Below are positions 16,281-25,359 of a DNA stretch of 64,000 nt, in pieces. The notes below the pieces were generated by a model. The model saw nothing but the letters and a program-made list of their open reading frames with translations. It did not search any database and was not told where the DNA came from. Within the stretch, counting starts at the first letter, position 1. Each line of letters opens with the position of its first letter. The position numbers and the translations under genes were made by a program. Origin of the DNA: Enterobacter kobei (lineage in GTDB: Bacteria; Pseudomonadota; Gammaproteobacteria; Enterobacterales; Enterobacteriaceae); the NCBI RefSeq assembly GCF_018323985.1, contig NZ_AP024590.1, forward strand, positions 3,720,001 to 3,784,000. Reading direction: 5' to 3'.

Positions 16281-18710
16281 CTACGAATACTTTTTGGTGC
16301 GCCGCGTGGGCGCTGCCGTTGCCGGGTTATCCGGCCAGACATGTTTGGGATAGCGCCCTTTCATCTCTTTCTGCACTTCACGATACGCGCCCTGCCAGAA
16401 GGCGCTGAGATCGCGGGTGATCTGTAAGGGACGCCGGGCGGGAGACAACAGCTCCAGCACCAGCGGCACACGTCCGTCGGCAATGGCGGGCGTCGTCGCC
16501 TCGCCAAACATTTCCTGCATCCGCACCGCCAGCACCGGGTCGTTATCTTCGTGATAACGAATGGCGATCCGGCTTTCCGTCGGCACAGTGTAATGCGACG
16601 GCAGCGCACTATCCAGCCGTTGACGCATTGGCCAGCTCAGCAAATTTTCCAGCGCCCGGCTGACATCCAGCGCTTTTAGGGCGCGCAGGGAGTGAACGCC
16701 CTGCATACCGGGAAGTAACCATAGCTCAAGCGTTGCCAAAAGCGAGTCATCATCCACGGCGGGCCACGCCGTTTCCGGCAGCCATTTCGCGGCGCAGTGC
16801 AGCCGGAGTCGCAACTGCTCCGCTTCCGGCGTCCAGTTCAGTACGTGTAGCCCCTTTTCACGAATGCCGTTGAGCATCGCCAGATGCAGTTCTTCTTCCG
16901 ACGGCTTCGCCAGTGGCCGGACGCTGAGCGTCAGTTGTCCGATCTGGCTGCGGCGGAAGGCTTTCAGGGTGCCCTGCACATCATCCCATTCGACAGAATC
17001 CGACTGCCGCAGCAGTTCAGGGTGCGCGGCGACCAGCGCGTCGATGTCCAGCGCCAGCGCCTGCAAAATGCGCGCGTCCGGGGTATGACTGCCCTGCAAC
17101 AACAACGGGGCGATCAGCCACTCATGCCGCCCCAACGCATCGTCGCTGTCGAGCATCACGCCCATCCCGTTCGCCAACTGATAGCGCCCTTCCTGCCCGC
17201 GACGACGGGCAATACGATCGGCAAAAGCACTGGCTAAGAGACCCGGCAGCAGATCGCTGTCCTCCGCACCTGCGCGCTGGTTGAGGCGCTTGATGAGCTG
17301 CTGGCTACGCCGCTGCCAGTGGGGCTGATGGCGCGAGAACGCCACGCTTAAATCGGTATTGGCGCCGCGCGGTGGCTCTTCAAGAATGGCGACCAGCTTC
17401 GCGGCGGTGGCGATTTCATCTGGCGTATTCGCGGCGATGAGCATCGCGCCGTGGCGCGGATCGGTGCCAAGCCGGGCGATTTTCTGCCCGCGCGGGGTGA
17501 GGCGATCCTCCGCCAGCACCTGAAGCTGCGTCAGTAACATCCGCGCGGCGGCCAGATTCGCGGCGGGCGGCGCATCCAGAAAAGCCAGCTGCGCCGGATC
17601 CGGGCATCCCCATTGCAGCAGTTCCAGCAGCAGGCCGGAGAGATCGCATTGCAGGATCTCCGCATCGCTCTGCGCAGCAGCGCGTTCAGCCTGATCTTTT
17701 GCCAGCAGATGCACGCAGATCCCGGCTTCCAGTCGCCCGGCGCGGCCCGCGCGCTGGGTCATCGACGCCTGGCTGATACGCTGGGTCACCAGCCGCGTCA
17801 GCCCGGTACGCGGATCGAATCGCGCCACCCGCTCCTGGGCGCTGTCCACCACCAGCCGGATCCCTTCGATAGTGAGACTGGTTTCCGCGATGTTGGTCGC
17901 CAGCACCACTTTACGCAGACCGTCCGGCGCGGGGAGAATGGCTTTGCGCTGCTCGGCCAGCGGCAGTGCGCCGTATAACGGGCAGAGCTGCACATCGGCC
18001 CCCACGCGCGAGGCAAGGTGTTCCTGCACGCGCTGGATCTCGCCCACGCCCGGCAGAAACAGCAGCAGCGATCCGCGCTCCGCCCGCAGCAGTTCGGCGG
18101 TAGCAATGGCGATCGCTTCATCGGCACGCTGATGCGCGGGCAACGGCTGGTAGCGGCGTTCCACGGGAAACGCGCGGCCCTCGGACACAATCACCGGCGC
18201 CTCGGGCAGCAGCCCGCGCAGCCGCTCGTTATCCAGCGTCGCCGACATAATTAACAGTTTGAGATCGTCCCGCAGCCCCTGCTGCACATCAAGCAACAGC
18301 GCCAGTGCCAGATCCGCCTGCACGCTGCGTTCGTGGAATTCATCCAGGATCACCAGCCCCACGCCAGTCAGCTCGGGATCCTGCTGGATCATGCGCGTGA
18401 GGATCCCCTCAGTGACCACTTCAAGACGTGTATGCGGCCCGACACAGGTTTCAGCGCGCATACGGTAGCCAACGGTCTCGCCGGGCTTTTCGTTCAGGCT
18501 TTCCGCCAGCCGCTGTGCGACGTTACGCGCAGCCAGACGACGCGGCTCAAGCAGTAAAATACGGCCCGCGATCCCCCCCTGTTGCAGAATGTGCAGCGGC
18601 AGCCAGGTGGATTTCCCGGCCCCGGTCGGGGCATTAAGCAGCACGCAAGAGGCGCTTTTCAGCGCGGCAAGCAGTTCAGGCAGTACGGCGGCAACCGGCA
18701 AAGAGGACAC
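16281..18710 (-). CDS. hrpB: ATP-dependent RNA helicase HrpB (DEAH family)
   Basis: Putative cytoplasmic DExH RNA helicase; its cellular job in E. coli is not established. The 809-residue product has motif I APTGAGKST (about 30-38), motif II DEFH, motif III SAT, motif VI QRAGRAGR, then the HrpB C-terminal domain ending in PTRRTKKYS. I chose the GTG at 18710 because it gives the E. coli length and N-terminus (SSLPVAAVLPELL), with GGAG at the right distance. An in-frame ATG at 18737 is an alternative. Divergent from thpR. Confidence 0.95.
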   Translation of the reverse strand: MSSLPVAAVLPELLAALKSASCVLLNAPTGAGKSTWLPLHILQQGGIAGRILLLEPRRLAARNVAQRLAESLNEKPGETVGYRMRAETCVGPHTRLEVVTEGILTRMIQQDPELTGVGLVILDEFHERSVQADLALALLLDVQQGLRDDLKLLIMSATLDNERLRGLLPEAPVIVSEGRAFPVERRYQPLPAHQRADEAIAIATAELLRAERGSLLLFLPGVGEIQRVQEHLASRVGADVQLCPLYGALPLAEQRKAILPAPDGLRKVVLATNIAETSLTIEGIRLVVDSAQERVARFDPRTGLTRLVTQRISQASMTQRAGRAGRLEAGICVHLLAKDQAERAAAQSDAEILQCDLSGLLLELLQWGCPDPAQLAFLDAPPAANLAAARMLLTQLQVLAEDRLTPRGQKIARLGTDPRHGAMLIAANTPDEIATAAKLVAILEEPPRGANTDLSVAFSRHQPHWQRRSQQLIKRLNQRAGAEDSDLLPGLLASAFADRIARRRGQEGRYQLANGMGVMLDSDDALGRHEWLIAPLLLQGSHTPDARILQALALDIDALVAAHPELLRQSDSVEWDDVQGTLKAFRRSQIGQLTLSVRPLAKPSEEELHLAMLNGIREKGLHVLNWTPEAEQLRLRLHCAAKWLPETAWPAVDDDSLLATLELWLLPGMQGVHSLRALKALDVSRALENLLSWPMRQRLDSALPSHYTVPTESRIAIRYHEDNDPVLAVRMQEMFGEATTPAIADGRVPLVLELLSPARRPLQITRDLSAFWQGAYREVQKEMKGRYPKHVWPDNPATAAPTRRTKKYS

Positions 18711-18788
18711 GCAAGGCTCCAGTGGGTTAACTTTCATTTCATCGGCGTGCATTGTAGCATCGCCGTAAATCATTACCGAGTATCCCTT

Positions 18789-19325
18789 ATGCCAGACACC
18801 AGACGGCTGTTTTTCGGCCTCGAACTGCCTGCTGATGTTCAGCAGCAGGTGATCCAGTGGCGCGCCGCGCACTTTGCACCGGATGCCGGTCGCCCGATAG
18901 CGGCGGCTAATCTGCACCTGACGCTGGCGTTTTTAGGCGAGGTCAGCGCCGACAAACAGCAGGCGCTGTGCGACCTGGCCGGGCGTATTCGTCAGCCGGG
19001 CTTTACGCTGACGCTGGACGATGCCGGACAGTGGCTGCGCTCGCGGGTCGTCTGGCTCGGCACACGTCAGCCGCCGCGTGGCCTGTTACAACTGGCGAGT
19101 ATGCTGCGCGCGCAGGCTGCCCGCAGCGGTTGCTATCAAAGCCCGCAGCCGTTTCACCCTCACGTCACGCTGCTGCGCGATGCCAGCCATGCGGTAAACA
19201 TTCCGCCGCCGGGTTTTCGCTGGTCTTTCGCCGTGAATGAATTTGTGCTGTACGAATCGCAGTTTGTTAAGGGACGCACGCGTTACACGGCGCTCAGCCG
19301 CTGGACGCTCAGCCATAAGGAATAA
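18789..19325 (+). CDS. thpR: RNA 2',3'-cyclic phosphodiesterase
   Basis: Member of the 2H phosphoesterase family (formerly LigT), which opens 2',3'-cyclic phosphates of RNA and can ligate certain tRNA halves in vitro. The 178-residue product has the two catalytic HxT motifs, in NLHLTLAFLGE (about residue 43) and FHPHVTLLRD (about 126). The ATG at 18789 begins the family N-terminus (RRLFFGLELP). The stop is 3 bases before the sfsA ATG, so the two are probably co-transcribed. Confidence 0.95.
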   Translation: MPDTRRLFFGLELPADVQQQVIQWRAAHFAPDAGRPIAAANLHLTLAFLGEVSADKQQALCDLAGRIRQPGFTLTLDDAGQWLRSRVVWLGTRQPPRGLLQLASMLRAQAARSGCYQSPQPFHPHVTLLRDASHAVNIPPPGFRWSFAVNEFVLYESQFVKGRTRYTALSRWTLSHKE

Positions 19326-19328
19326 CCT

Positions 19329-20033
19329 ATGCAGTTTTCTCCGCCGCTTCAGTCCGCCACCCTCATCCAGCGCTATAAACGCTTTCTGGCAGATGTGGTG
19401 ACGCCTGCGGGTGAAACCCTGACGTTGCACTGCCCCAATACCGGCGCGATGACCGGTTGCGCGACGCCTGGCGACACCGTCTGGTATTCCACTTCAGAAA
19501 ATACTAAACGGAAATATGCGCACACCTGGGAATTAACTCAAACGCAAGCGGACGCGTGGATTTGCGTCAATACTTTGCGCGCCAATATGTTAGTCAAAGA
19601 AGCATTAATGGCAGATCGTTTGCCCACACTAACGGGCTATAGCGCGTTGAAAAGTGAAGTGAAATATGGTTCTGAGCAGAGCCGTATCGATTTCATGTTA
19701 CAGGCAGAAGAACGCCGCAACTGCTATATTGAAGTGAAATCAGTCACGCTGGCCGATAAGGCGCAGGGCTATTTCCCCGATGCGGTCACGCTGAGGGGGC
19801 AGAAGCATCTGCGTGAGTTAATGAGCGTGGCAGCCGCAGGCGATCGGGCTGTGCTGTTGTTTGCCGTATTACATTCAGCCATCGACCGTTTTTTACCGGC
19901 TCGCCACATCGATCCTAAATACGCACAGCTTCTGAGTGAAGCGCAGCGGCAGGGGGTAGAAATTCTGATTTATAAAGCGGAACTTTCTGCCGAAAATATG
20001 AGTCTGAGTTTGCCGCTATCTGTCGAATTTTAA
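19329..20033 (+). CDS. sfsA: Sugar fermentation stimulation protein SfsA
   Basis: The 234-residue SfsA-family protein was named for stimulating maltose gene expression in E. coli crp* strains. The fold suggests an OB-like N-terminal domain plus a nuclease-like domain, but its biochemical role is unsettled. Conserved segments include LHCPNTGAMTGC (about 37-48), SRIDFML and YIEVKSVTLAD, which carry the Asp and Glu/Lys of a PD-(D/E)xK-like site. AAGGAAT precedes the ATG. It follows thpR by 3 bases and is upstream of dksA, as in E. coli. Confidence 0.96.
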   Translation: MQFSPPLQSATLIQRYKRFLADVVTPAGETLTLHCPNTGAMTGCATPGDTVWYSTSENTKRKYAHTWELTQTQADAWICVNTLRANMLVKEALMADRLPTLTGYSALKSEVKYGSEQSRIDFMLQAEERRNCYIEVKSVTLADKAQGYFPDAVTLRGQKHLRELMSVAAAGDRAVLLFAVLHSAIDRFLPARHIDPKYAQLLSEAQRQGVEILIYKAELSAENMSLSLPLSVEF

Positions 20034-20209
20034 AGGCGTAGTGGCTGGGTAAATAGTGTTCTGGTCTACGTGCGCAAATACGCTTTTCCTCACACGGTTG
20101 TCAAGTGTAACGTTTAGATAATTGCTATCCGGAAAAGCATCTGCTATTTATAGCGGCCTGATTTTTCCCCCGACACGGGGATCGATAGTGCGTGTTAAGG
20201 AGAAACAAC

Positions 20210-20665
20210 ATGCAAGAAGGGCAAAACCGTAAAACATCGTCCCTGAGTATTCTCGCCATCGCTGGGGTGGAGCCATACCAGGAGAAGCCGGGCGAAGAGT
20301 ATATGAACGAAGCCCAGCTCACGCATTTCAAGCGCATTCTTGAAGCGTGGCGTAATCAACTTAGGGATGAAGTCGATCGCACTGTCACACATATGCAGGA
20401 CGAAGCCGCTAACTTCCCTGATCCGGTAGATCGTGCCGCACAGGAAGAAGAGTTCAGCCTTGAACTGCGTAACCGTGACCGCGAACGTAAACTGATCAAA
20501 AAGATCGAGAAAACGCTGAAGAAAGTGGAAGACGAAGATTTCGGCTTCTGCGAATCCTGTGGTGTTGAAATTGGCATTCGCCGCCTGGAAGCCCGTCCTA
20601 CGGCCGACCTGTGCATCGACTGCAAAACACTGGCAGAAATCCGCGAAAAACAGATGGCGGGTTAA
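20210..20665 (+). CDS. dksA: RNA polymerase-binding transcription factor DksA
   Basis: DksA enters the RNA polymerase secondary channel and, with ppGpp, resets transcription of rRNA and amino acid genes. The 151-residue product is almost identical to the E. coli protein. It has a coiled-coil with the tip Asp-x-x-Asp (in NFPDPVDRAAQEEE, about 68-81) and a C4 zinc finger (CESCG then CIDC, about 114-138). The ATG at 20210 has AAGGAG upstream. The 176-base gap after sfsA probably holds its own promoter. A hairpin follows the gene. Confidence 0.98.
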   Translation: MQEGQNRKTSSLSILAIAGVEPYQEKPGEEYMNEAQLTHFKRILEAWRNQLRDEVDRTVTHMQDEAANFPDPVDRAAQEEEFSLELRNRDRERKLIKKIEKTLKKVEDEDFGFCESCGVEIGIRRLEARPTADLCIDCKTLAEIREKQMAG

Positions 20666-20693
20666 CCTGCGGCGCTTTCGTAATGTTCTCTCA

Positions 20694-20712
20694 GGCGGGA
20701 GTCTCTCCCGCC
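20694..20712 (+). terminator. Hairpin after dksA
   Basis: GGCGGGAG and CTCCCGCC form a perfect 8-bp stem with a TCT loop, 28 bases past the dksA stop and before gluQ. The downstream run is only CTCTTAGCTTT, so termination is probably partial and some transcription can continue into gluQ. Confidence 0.55.
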
Positions 20713-20731
20713 CTCTTAGCTTTACCCCATC

Positions 20732-21628
20732 ATGCCTGACGCTGATTATATTGGGCGCTTTGCGCCATCCCCATCTGGTGAACTCCATTTCGGTTCGCTA
20801 ATCGCCGCCCTTGGCAGTTATCTGCAGGCGCGCGCCCATGCCGGTCGCTGGCTGGTGCGTATCGAAGATATAGATCCCCCCCGTGAAGTCCCCGGTGCCG
20901 CCGATACTATTCTGTGCCAGCTGGAACACTATGGTTTGCACTGGGATGGCGAAGTGCTGTGGCAGTCACAGCGTCATCAGGCGTACCGCGACGTGTTACA
21001 GCTGCTGCATCAGCAGGGGCGCTGCTATTACTGCACCTGCACCCGGGCGCGCATTCAAAGCATTGGCGGCGTCTATGACGGCCACTGCCGCACGCGGGGC
21101 AATGGCCCGGAAAACGCCGCGCTGCGGCTTATTCAGCATCAGCCGGTGACCCGTTTTCACGATCGACTGCGCGGCGAGATCGTCGCCGATGCGGCGCTTG
21201 CACACGAAGATTTTATTATTCATCGCCGTGATGGGTTATTTGCATATAATCTGGCGGTGGTCGTGGACGATCATTTCCAGGGCGTAACTGAAATTGTGCG
21301 CGGTGCGGATCTGATTGAGCCGACGGTACGCCAGATTTCGCTGTATCAACAGCTTGGCTGGCCGGTGCCGGGGTATATCCACCTGCCGCTGGCGCTCAAT
21401 GCCGCAGGCGATAAGTTGTCGAAGCAGAATCACGCTCCGGCACTGCCGCAGGGGGACCCGCGCCCCATACTTATCAGTGCGTTAGCGTTTTTAAATCAGG
21501 ATGTAACAGAAGAATGGCAGGATCTGTCCGTTGAGGCCCTGTTACAACGAGCGGTGCAAAACTGGTCCCTGTCACGGGTGCCACTGCAAGCCTGCGTGAA
21601 TCCGGCATTCTCAAATGCCCCACGCTGA
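20732..21628 (+). CDS. gluQ: Glutamyl-Q tRNA(Asp) synthetase
   Basis: Truncated glutamyl-tRNA synthetase paralogue that attaches glutamate to the queuosine base at position 34 of tRNA(Asp). The 298-residue product has the class I catalytic core only: GRFAPSPSGELHFGS holds the HIGH-type motif (about 8-22) and KLSKQNH the KMSKS-type motif (about 229). A zinc site is suggested by CYYCTC and GHC (about 98-119). The anticodon-binding half of GluRS is absent, as is normal for this family. It lies between dksA and pcnB, as in E. coli. Confidence 0.96.
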   Translation: MPDADYIGRFAPSPSGELHFGSLIAALGSYLQARAHAGRWLVRIEDIDPPREVPGAADTILCQLEHYGLHWDGEVLWQSQRHQAYRDVLQLLHQQGRCYYCTCTRARIQSIGGVYDGHCRTRGNGPENAALRLIQHQPVTRFHDRLRGEIVADAALAHEDFIIHRRDGLFAYNLAVVVDDHFQGVTEIVRGADLIEPTVRQISLYQQLGWPVPGYIHLPLALNAAGDKLSKQNHAPALPQGDPRPILISALAFLNQDVTEEWQDLSVEALLQRAVQNWSLSRVPLQACVNPAFSNAPR

Positions 21629-21683
21629 GCTATGATAAGCCGCAATTTTTTTGTCCAGAAGACTGACACAACCGAGGTGCACT

Positions 21684-23084
21684 ATTTTTACCCGAGTCGC
21701 TAATTTTTGCCGCAAGGTGCTAAGCCGCGAGGAGAGCATGGCTGAAGATGTCGCCATCGCCGAACCACAGATGACGGTTATCCCGCGTGAGCAGCACACG
21801 ATTTCCCGCAAAGATATCAGTGAAAATGCCCTCAAGGTCCTCTATCGCCTGAATAAAGCCGGCTATGAGTCATACCTTGTCGGCGGCGGCGTGCGTGACC
21901 TGTTGCTGGGCAAAAAGCCAAAAGATTTTGACGTCACCACCAACGCCACGCCGGATCAGGTCCGTAAACTGTTCCGCAACTGCCGTCTGGTCGGTCGTCG
22001 TTTCCGTCTTGCGCACGTGATGTTTGGCCCGGAAATCATCGAGGTCGCCACTTTCCGTGGTCATCACGAAGAGCAGTCCGCCGATCGTACGACCTCCCAG
22101 CGCGGTCAGAACGGCATGCTGCTACGCGATAACATTTTCGGTTCGATCGAAGATGATGCACAGCGCCGTGATTTCACCATCAACAGCCTCTATTACAGCG
22201 TCGCGGATTTTACCGTACGCGATTATGTGGGCGGGATGCGCGATCTGGAAGACGGTGTGATCCGTCTGATTGGCAATCCGGAAACCCGCTATCGTGAAGA
22301 TCCGGTGCGTATGCTGCGCGCGGTGCGCTTTGCCGCCAAACTGCATATGCGTATCAGCGAGGAAACGGCTGAGCCGATCCCACGCCTGGCGACGCTGATT
22401 AACGACGTGCCGCCAGCACGCCTGTTTGAAGAGTCGCTCAAGCTGTTGCAGGCGGGCTACGGTTACGAAACTTATAAGCTGCTGTGCGAATACAGCCTGT
22501 TCCAGCCGCTGTTCCCGACCATCACCCGCTACTTCACTGAGAGCGGTGATTCGCCGATGGAACGCATCATCGATCAGGTGCTGAAGAATACCGATAACCG
22601 TATTCATAACGATATGCGCGTCAATCCGGCCTTCCTGTTCGCTGCCATGCTGTGGTATCCGCAGCTGGAAACAGCCCAGCGCATCGCCCAGGAAAGCGGG
22701 CTGACCTATAACGACGCCTTTGCGCTGGCGATGAACGATGTGCTGGACGAAGCCTGCCGCACGCTGGCTATTCCAAAACGCATCACCACGCTGGTGCGCG
22801 ACATCTGGCAACTGCAATTGCGCATGTCCCGCCGTCAGGGCAAACGCGCCTGGAAGCTGATGGAGCATCCAAAATTCCGCGCCGCCTACGATTTAATGGC
22901 GCTGCGTGCTGAAGCGGAAAACAACCACGAACTGCAACGTCTGACGCAGTGGTGGGGTGAATTCCAGGTGTCTGCACCTCCGGCGCAAAAAGGCATGCTC
23001 GACGTGCTGGATGACGAACCGCAGGAACGTCGCCGTCATCGCCGCCCGCGTAAACGCGCACCGCGCCGCGAAGGCAGTGCATGA
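21684..23084 (+). CDS. pcnB: Poly(A) polymerase I (AUU start codon)
   Basis: Adds 3' poly(A) tails that promote RNA decay, including decay of the antisense RNA that limits ColE1-type plasmids. The product is about 466 residues with the nucleotidyltransferase core LVGGGVRDLLLGKKPKDFDV (GG and DxD motifs), RNA-binding segments and a basic C-terminus rich in Arg. I place the start at ATT 21684 (then FTRVANFCRK): GAGGTG sits just upstream, and E. coli pcnB is known to start at AUU at the same place. The nearest in-frame ATG (21738) would remove conserved residues. The stop overlaps folK (ATGA). Confidence 0.93.
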   Translation: MFTRVANFCRKVLSREESMAEDVAIAEPQMTVIPREQHTISRKDISENALKVLYRLNKAGYESYLVGGGVRDLLLGKKPKDFDVTTNATPDQVRKLFRNCRLVGRRFRLAHVMFGPEIIEVATFRGHHEEQSADRTTSQRGQNGMLLRDNIFGSIEDDAQRRDFTINSLYYSVADFTVRDYVGGMRDLEDGVIRLIGNPETRYREDPVRMLRAVRFAAKLHMRISEETAEPIPRLATLINDVPPARLFEESLKLLQAGYGYETYKLLCEYSLFQPLFPTITRYFTESGDSPMERIIDQVLKNTDNRIHNDMRVNPAFLFAAMLWYPQLETAQRIAQESGLTYNDAFALAMNDVLDEACRTLAIPKRITTLVRDIWQLQLRMSRRQGKRAWKLMEHPKFRAAYDLMALRAEAENNHELQRLTQWWGEFQVSAPPAQKGMLDVLDDEPQERRRHRRPRKRAPRREGSA

Positions 23085-23560
23085 CACTGGCGTATATCGC
23101 TATCGGCAGCAATCTGGCCTCACCTCTTGAGCAGGTGAATGCGGCCATTACGGCGCTGGGAGAGATCCCGCACAGCCAGATTGTTGCGCGTTCAGCATTT
23201 TACCGCACGCCGCCCCTTGGCCCGCAGGATCAGCCCGATTATCTGAACGCCGCCGTGGCGCTTGAAACCACGCTTGATGCCGAAGCCCTGCTCGATCATA
23301 CCCAGCGTATTGAGCTGGCCCAGGGCCGGGTGCGCAAAGCCGAGCGCTGGGGGCCGCGTACTCTCGACCTGGACATCATGCTGTTTGGCGATGAGGTGAT
23401 TAATACGCCCCGTCTGACGGTGCCCCATTACGACATGCATAACCGTGGCTTTATGCTGTGGCCGCTGTTTGAAATCGCCCCTGAAGTGCTCTTCCCGGAC
23501 GGTACTCCCCTTGCCTGCGTGCTGACGCAGTGCGGTGCGCCAAAACCCGCCCTCTGGTAA
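23081..23560 (+). CDS. folK: 6-hydroxymethyl-7,8-dihydropterin pyrophosphokinase
   Basis: Transfers pyrophosphate from ATP to 6-hydroxymethyl-dihydropterin in folate synthesis. The 159-residue product contains the HPPK signatures FYRTPPLGPQDQPDYLNA (about 40-57) and RWGPRTLDLDIMLFG (about 88-102, with the Mg-binding DLD). Its ATG lies inside the pcnB stop (ATGA, 23081-23084), implying coupled translation. The C-terminal 15 residues differ from E. coli. panB follows after 96 bases; the fimbrial cluster found here in E. coli K-12 is absent. Confidence 0.97.
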   Translation: MTLAYIAIGSNLASPLEQVNAAITALGEIPHSQIVARSAFYRTPPLGPQDQPDYLNAAVALETTLDAEALLDHTQRIELAQGRVRKAERWGPRTLDLDIMLFGDEVINTPRLTVPHYDMHNRGFMLWPLFEIAPEVLFPDGTPLACVLTQCGAPKPALW

Positions 23561-23595
23561 GCCTCCCCTCCCCCGCGAAAGCCTGCCTAAAATCA

Positions 23596-23623
23596 TTGTT
23601 CGCATCAATGTTACTGATAGAAT
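23596..23623 (+). promoter_or_regulatory. Candidate sigma-70 promoter for panB
   Basis: TTGTTC at 23596-23601 and TAGAAT at 23618-23623, spaced by 16 bases, lie about 33 bases before the panB ATG in the folK-panB gap. Pattern match only. Confidence 0.4.
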
Positions 23624-23656
23624 GCCGGAAGTCTGAAGGCTCCCTCAGGAAACGTT

Positions 23657-24448
23657 ATGAAACCAACCACCATCTCCTCGCTACTGAAATGTAAACAGGA
23701 AAAAAAGCGCTTCGCCACGATCACCGCCTATGATTTCAGCTTCGCAAAATTGTTTGCCGAAGAAGGGATCAACGTCATGCTGGTGGGCGATTCGTTAGGG
23801 ATGACGGTACAAGGACATGATTCCACGCTGCCGGTAACGGTAGAAGATATTGCCTACCACACGCGCGCCGTTCGCCGTGGTGCGCCGAACTGCCTGCTGC
23901 TGGCCGATTTGCCGTTTATGGCATACGCCACGCCTGAGCAGGCATTCGCCAGTGCCGCAGAGGTGATGCGCGCCGGGGCCAATATGGTCAAAATTGAAGG
24001 TGGACGCTGGCTGGCGGAGACGGTAAAAATGTTGACCGATCGCGCGGTGCCGGTGTGTGGTCATCTGGGCTTGACCCCGCAGTCGGTGAATATCTTTGGC
24101 GGCTATAAAGTGCAGGGCCGTGGCGAAGCCGCGCAAACGCTGTTCGACGATGCGCTGGCATTAGAAGCCGCGGGCGCGCAGTTGCTGGTACTGGAGTGCG
24201 TGCCGGTAGAACTGGCAAAACGCATCACCGACGCGCTGCGCATTCCGGTCATTGGGATTGGCGCGGGCAATGTCACCGACGGACAGATCCTGGTGATGCA
24301 CGACGCCTTTGGCATTACCGGCGGGCATATTCCAAAATTTGCTAAAAACTTCCTTACCGGTACAGGCGACCTGCGCGCGGCAGTGCGTCAGTACGTGGAA
24401 GAGGTCGAAACGGGAGTCTATCCCGGCGACGAGCACAGTTTCCATTAA
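23657..24448 (+). CDS. panB: 3-methyl-2-oxobutanoate hydroxymethyltransferase
   Basis: First committed enzyme of pantothenate synthesis: transfers a hydroxymethyl group from methylene-tetrahydrofolate to ketoisovalerate, giving ketopantoate. The 263-residue product shows the family segments MLVGDSLGMTVQGHDSTLPV (Mg-binding Asp at about 45), VKIEGG, GHLGLTPQS and IGIGAG. AGGAAACGTT precedes the ATG. It heads panBCD; panC starts 11 bases after its stop. Confidence 0.98.
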   Translation: MKPTTISSLLKCKQEKKRFATITAYDFSFAKLFAEEGINVMLVGDSLGMTVQGHDSTLPVTVEDIAYHTRAVRRGAPNCLLLADLPFMAYATPEQAFASAAEVMRAGANMVKIEGGRWLAETVKMLTDRAVPVCGHLGLTPQSVNIFGGYKVQGRGEAAQTLFDDALALEAAGAQLLVLECVPVELAKRITDALRIPVIGIGAGNVTDGQILVMHDAFGITGGHIPKFAKNFLTGTGDLRAAVRQYVEEVETGVYPGDEHSFH

Positions 24449-24459
24449 GGAGTCTTATT

Positions 24460-25314
24460 GTGTTGATTATCGAAACCCTGCCGCTGCTGCGTCAGCATAT
24501 CCGTCGCCTGCGTCAGGAAGGTAAACGCATCGCGCTGGTCCCGACGATGGGTAACCTGCACGACGGGCATATGAAGCTGGTGGATGAAGCGAAAAACGCG
24601 GCCGATGTGGTGGTGGCGAGTATTTTTGTCAATCCGATGCAGTTTGACCGGGCTGACGATCTGGCGCGTTATCCGCGCACGTTGCAGGACGACTGCGAAA
24701 AGCTGAACAAACGCAAAGTGGACATTGTTTTTGCTCCGGCACCGGATCAGATCTATCCGCACGGCACCGACTCGCAAACTTGGGTGGAGGTGCCGGGCCT
24801 GTCAGATATGCTGGAGGGCGCAAGCCGTCCGGGACATTTTCGCGGCGTGGCGACTATCGTCAGCAAACTGTTTAACCTGGTGCAGCCGGACGTTGCCTGC
24901 TTCGGGGAAAAGGATTACCAACAGCTGGCGGTGATCCGCAAAATGGTCGCGGATATGGGCTATGACATTGAGATCATTGGCGTGCCGACGGTACGCGCGA
25001 AAGATGGTCTGGCGCTGAGTTCACGCAACGGTTATCTCACCAGCGATCAGCGCAAAATCGCGCCAGGCCTCAGCAAAGTCATGAACGCGATGGCAGAAAA
25101 ACTGCGGACGGGCGATAACGATATTCATGAGATTATTGCCGTGGCGGAGCAGGAGCTGAATAGCAGCGGTTTTCGCGCGGATGATATTCAGATCCGCGAC
25201 GCTGATACGCTGCTGGAGGTGTCTCCAGCCAGTAAACGCGCGGTGATCCTGATGGCCGCCTGGCTCGGTCAGGCACGCCTGATCGATAATAAAGTCGTGG
25301 AATTGCCCCGCTAA
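24460..25314 (+). CDS. panC: Pantothenate synthetase (pantoate-beta-alanine ligase)
   Basis: Joins pantoate and beta-alanine using ATP. The 284-residue product has the nucleotidyltransferase motif PTMGNLHDGHM (about 28-38, HIGH-type HDGH) and the loop GLALSSRNGYL (about 182-192, the KMSKS equivalent). The start is GTG at 24460, with AAGGAG 7 bases upstream; the next codon is TTG (MLIIETLPLL matches E. coli). It is followed by panD after 45 bases, without the yadD gene found here in E. coli K-12. Confidence 0.97.
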   Translation: MLIIETLPLLRQHIRRLRQEGKRIALVPTMGNLHDGHMKLVDEAKNAADVVVASIFVNPMQFDRADDLARYPRTLQDDCEKLNKRKVDIVFAPAPDQIYPHGTDSQTWVEVPGLSDMLEGASRPGHFRGVATIVSKLFNLVQPDVACFGEKDYQQLAVIRKMVADMGYDIEIIGVPTVRAKDGLALSSRNGYLTSDQRKIAPGLSKVMNAMAEKLRTGDNDIHEIIAVAEQELNSSGFRADDIQIRDADTLLEVSPASKRAVILMAAWLGQARLIDNKVVELPR

Positions 25315-25359
25315 AGCGGGCTTCCACCCCTGATAAACACAGCAACGAAGGTTAACGTT

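Noticed and set aside
13662..16427. Long plus-strand open frames (385 and 473 codons) opposite mrcB
   Set aside because: They mirror mrcB codon bias, have no domain, and the second runs through the mrcB-hrpB gap and REP.
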